Below are positions 62,998-64,000 of a DNA stretch of 64,000 nucleotides, one piece after another; the first letter of the stretch is position 1, and every line of letters begins with the position of its first letter. This stretch comes from G016756615 sp035556195 (GTDB taxonomy: Bacteria > Pseudomonadota > Alphaproteobacteria > Rhizobiales > Rhizobiaceae). The translations under genes and the position numbers were made by a program. The notes under the pieces are model-generated. The model was not told where the DNA came from and ran no database searches. It was given only the letters and a program-made list of their open reading frames with translations. The stretch spans positions 62,001 through 126,000 of the forward strand of contig DATMFK010000013.1 in NCBI GenBank assembly GCA_035556195.1. Direction: 5' to 3'.

Positions 62998-63210
62998 ATG
63001 ACCAGAGCCCTTCTAGTGGCTGCTGTCCTTGGCCTTTCCCTCGCGGGAGCCAATGCCTGCGAGTTCCAGCGTTCCGCGTCCACCAAGGTCGACCACACCA
63101 AGGTGGCCAGCACCACCCAATCCATGTCCAAGCCCATGAGCACGGCACCGACTGCCACGCAGGCGGATCAGGGAAAGACTCCCACCGCGACTGTGGAGAA
63201 GGACGGCTAA
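62998..63210 (+). CDS. Small secreted Thr/Ser-rich protein
   Basis: A 70-aa protein: signal peptide ending at ANA (ALLVAAVLGLSLAGANA), then CEFQRSA with one Cys and a Lys/Ser/Thr-rich disordered tail. GAGG precedes ATG 62998. Function unknown; it may be a lipoprotein-like or envelope peptide. Confidence 0.6.
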   Translation: MTRALLVAAVLGLSLAGANACEFQRSASTKVDHTKVASTTQSMSKPMSTAPTATQADQGKTPTATVEKDG

Positions 63211-63222
63211 CTTCCCTGCCCA

Positions 63223-63242
63223 TCGCCGGTTTCGGCCGGCGA
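63223..63242. terminator. Hairpin after small secreted protein gene
   Basis: TCGCCGG and CCGGCGA form a 7-bp stem around a 6-nt loop, 13 nt after the stop at 63210. No T-run follows, so it is only a possible terminator. Confidence 0.35.
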
Positions 63243-63429
63243 GGCTCCCGGGCGGCGGCTTCGATCGAAGTTGCCGCCCTTATCACCCCCAAGATAGCCT
63301 GGGCGGCCGGCCGCTGGCGCTGATCGCGTGAGGTTGCGGGCGCGATTTTGGTTGCGCTTTGCGATCGAGTGAAACCTAAGGGCACTTTCCGCGTTCATCC
63401 GTCATAGCAACCGACGGAGGACCGCCCCT

Positions 63430-63849
63430 ATGGCTAATCCCGCACGGAAATATGACGATCCGCAGGATCCGCGCCTCGTCAACGACCCCGTCAATCCGGT
63501 TCCACCACTCGGGACGGATCCAACCCAACCCCGAATGGCGGCAACCGACACGCCTCGTGCCGACGAGCCCGTGATGCGTACGGATCGTGGGATGGGAACG
63601 AGTGTGTTGATCGCGGCGGTGGTGCTGGTACTGGCGGTGATCGCCTATTTCATGTTCGGTCCGCGAAACACCGAAACGGTGACGCCGACCGAGCAGCCGG
63701 CAGCGACCGCACCGGCGACGCCTACGACACCGGCGCCCGAGTCGAGCGCGCCGACCACGCCGGCTCCGAGCGGCACGGCTCCGGCCACGCCGACCGAACC
63801 CGCTCCGGCCAACCCGGCAACGCCCGCTCAGCCCGCTCCGGCGCAGTAG
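63430..63849 (+). CDS. Single-pass membrane protein with Pro/Thr-rich tail
   Basis: A 139-aa protein. A hydrophilic N-terminus of about 50 residues precedes one membrane helix (SVLIAAVVLVLAVIAYFMF) and a long Pro/Ala/Thr-rich C-terminal tail. No catalytic domain. Likely an envelope protein of low complexity; the tail would span the periplasm. Function unknown. Confidence 0.7.
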   Translation: MANPARKYDDPQDPRLVNDPVNPVPPLGTDPTQPRMAATDTPRADEPVMRTDRGMGTSVLIAAVVLVLAVIAYFMFGPRNTETVTPTEQPAATAPATPTTPAPESSAPTTPAPSGTAPATPTEPAPANPATPAQPAPAQ

Positions 63850-63858
63850 GCCGGAAAC

Positions 63859-63887
63859 GAGACGGCCGGCTCCTGGCGGGCCGTCTC
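63859..63887 (+). terminator. Terminator-like hairpin downstream of the 63430 gene
   Basis: GAGACGGCC and GGCCGTCTC form a 9-bp stem with an 11-nt loop. It follows the 63849 stop by 9 nt. No T-run is present. Confidence 0.5.
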
Positions 63888-63896
63888 ACCCCTTAC

Positions 63897-63916
63897 GCCG
63901 GCCCATGCGGGCCGGC
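63897..63916. terminator. Palindromic hairpin between convergent genes
   Basis: GCCGGCCC-ATGC-GGGCCGGC is a perfect 8-bp stem lying 14 nt after the end of the dihydrolipoyl dehydrogenase gene (minus strand). It may end that transcript. Confidence 0.5.
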
Positions 63917-63930
63917 AGGTGCAGTTGCGA

Positions 63931-64000
63931 TCAGATGTGAATCGGCTTGAAGAAGGTCGCGAGCGCGGCCTCCTTCACGGCCTCGGACATGGTCGGATGC
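63931..64000 (-). CDS. lpdA: Dihydrolipoyl dehydrogenase, C-terminal end (5' part beyond window)
   Basis: Only the last 22 codons are visible. Translated on the minus strand they read HPTMSEAVKEAALATFFKPI followed by HI and the stop. HPT(L/M)SEAVKEAA is the highly conserved C-terminus of E3 (lipoamide dehydrogenase), and includes the active-site His-Glu pair region. The rest of the gene lies past position 64000. Confidence 0.82.
   Translation of the reverse strand, partial: HPTMSEAVKEAALATFFKPIHI

Overview
This 64 kb, high-GC window looks like a chromosomal segment from an alphaproteobacterium of the order Hyphomicrobiales, probably Phyllobacteriaceae or a close relative (Mesorhizobium/Aminobacter/Chelativorans-like). 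The basis is the gene order around sdhCDAB, leuC, rplS, trmD and rimM, the Ala/Glu tail on ribosomal protein L19, the many Liv, TRAP and amidohydrolase catabolic operons, and several interspersed palindromic repeats of a type common in Mesorhizobium-like genomes. I see no tRNA, rRNA, CRISPR array, complete insertion sequence or prophage.

Layout. 1-5 kb: SDR oxidoreductase, Liv-type binding protein, TetR regulator, hot-dog thioesterase, a TerB-like membrane protein and an EamA exporter divergent from a MocR regulator. 6.9-10.1 kb: a UvrD-like helicase, a repeat element and a YdcZ gene pair. 10.3-12.8 kb: an exosortase cassette (74-aa candidate substrate, exosortase-like protease with C199/R245/H260, a small exported protein, then a GT25 glycosyltransferase). 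13-17.6 kb: VOC protein, MgtE, a decayed NRAMP fragment, a malate/lactate-type dehydrogenase and OsmC. 17.9-21.3 kb: a sulfur operon with a periplasmic rhodanese, a YeeE/YedE permease, a protein built of about 20 (A/S)AASPC repeats, and a His/Cys-containing unknown protein.

21.3-32.4 kb: a Liv ABC transporter with M20 peptidase, isochorismatase-like hydrolase and N-formylglutamate amidohydrolase on one strand, divergent from an RpiR regulator, a glutamine-synthetase-like ligase and a second M20 amidohydrolase. Together these look like uptake and hydrolysis of an N-acylated amino acid or amide. 32.4-37.3 kb: a short sdhB fossil, a GT4 glycosyltransferase and sdhCDAB. 37.5-42.1 kb: GNAT, a small secreted protein, a crotonase and two tandem membrane GGDEF proteins. 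42.2-48.6 kb: leuC with a possible attenuator, MgtC-like protein, rplS, a TSUP permease, trmD, rimM and xerC. 48.6-53.3 kb: TraB/GumN-like protein, FMN reductase and a TRAP transporter. 53.9-57 kb: a core-MetE-like methyltransferase behind a structured leader, an LssY-C protein, a DUF922 protease-like protein and an LprI-like protein. 57-64 kb: a winged-helix regulator, a very large glycine-rich autotransporter, two small envelope proteins and the 3' end of a dihydrolipoyl dehydrogenase gene.

The two most novel-looking units are the cysteine-repeat sulfur operon (about 17.9-21.3 kb) and the compact exosortase cassette (about 10.3-12.8 kb). All functions are inferred from reading the sequence only. 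No database search was run, and several start codons are choices based on ribosome-binding sites and family length.
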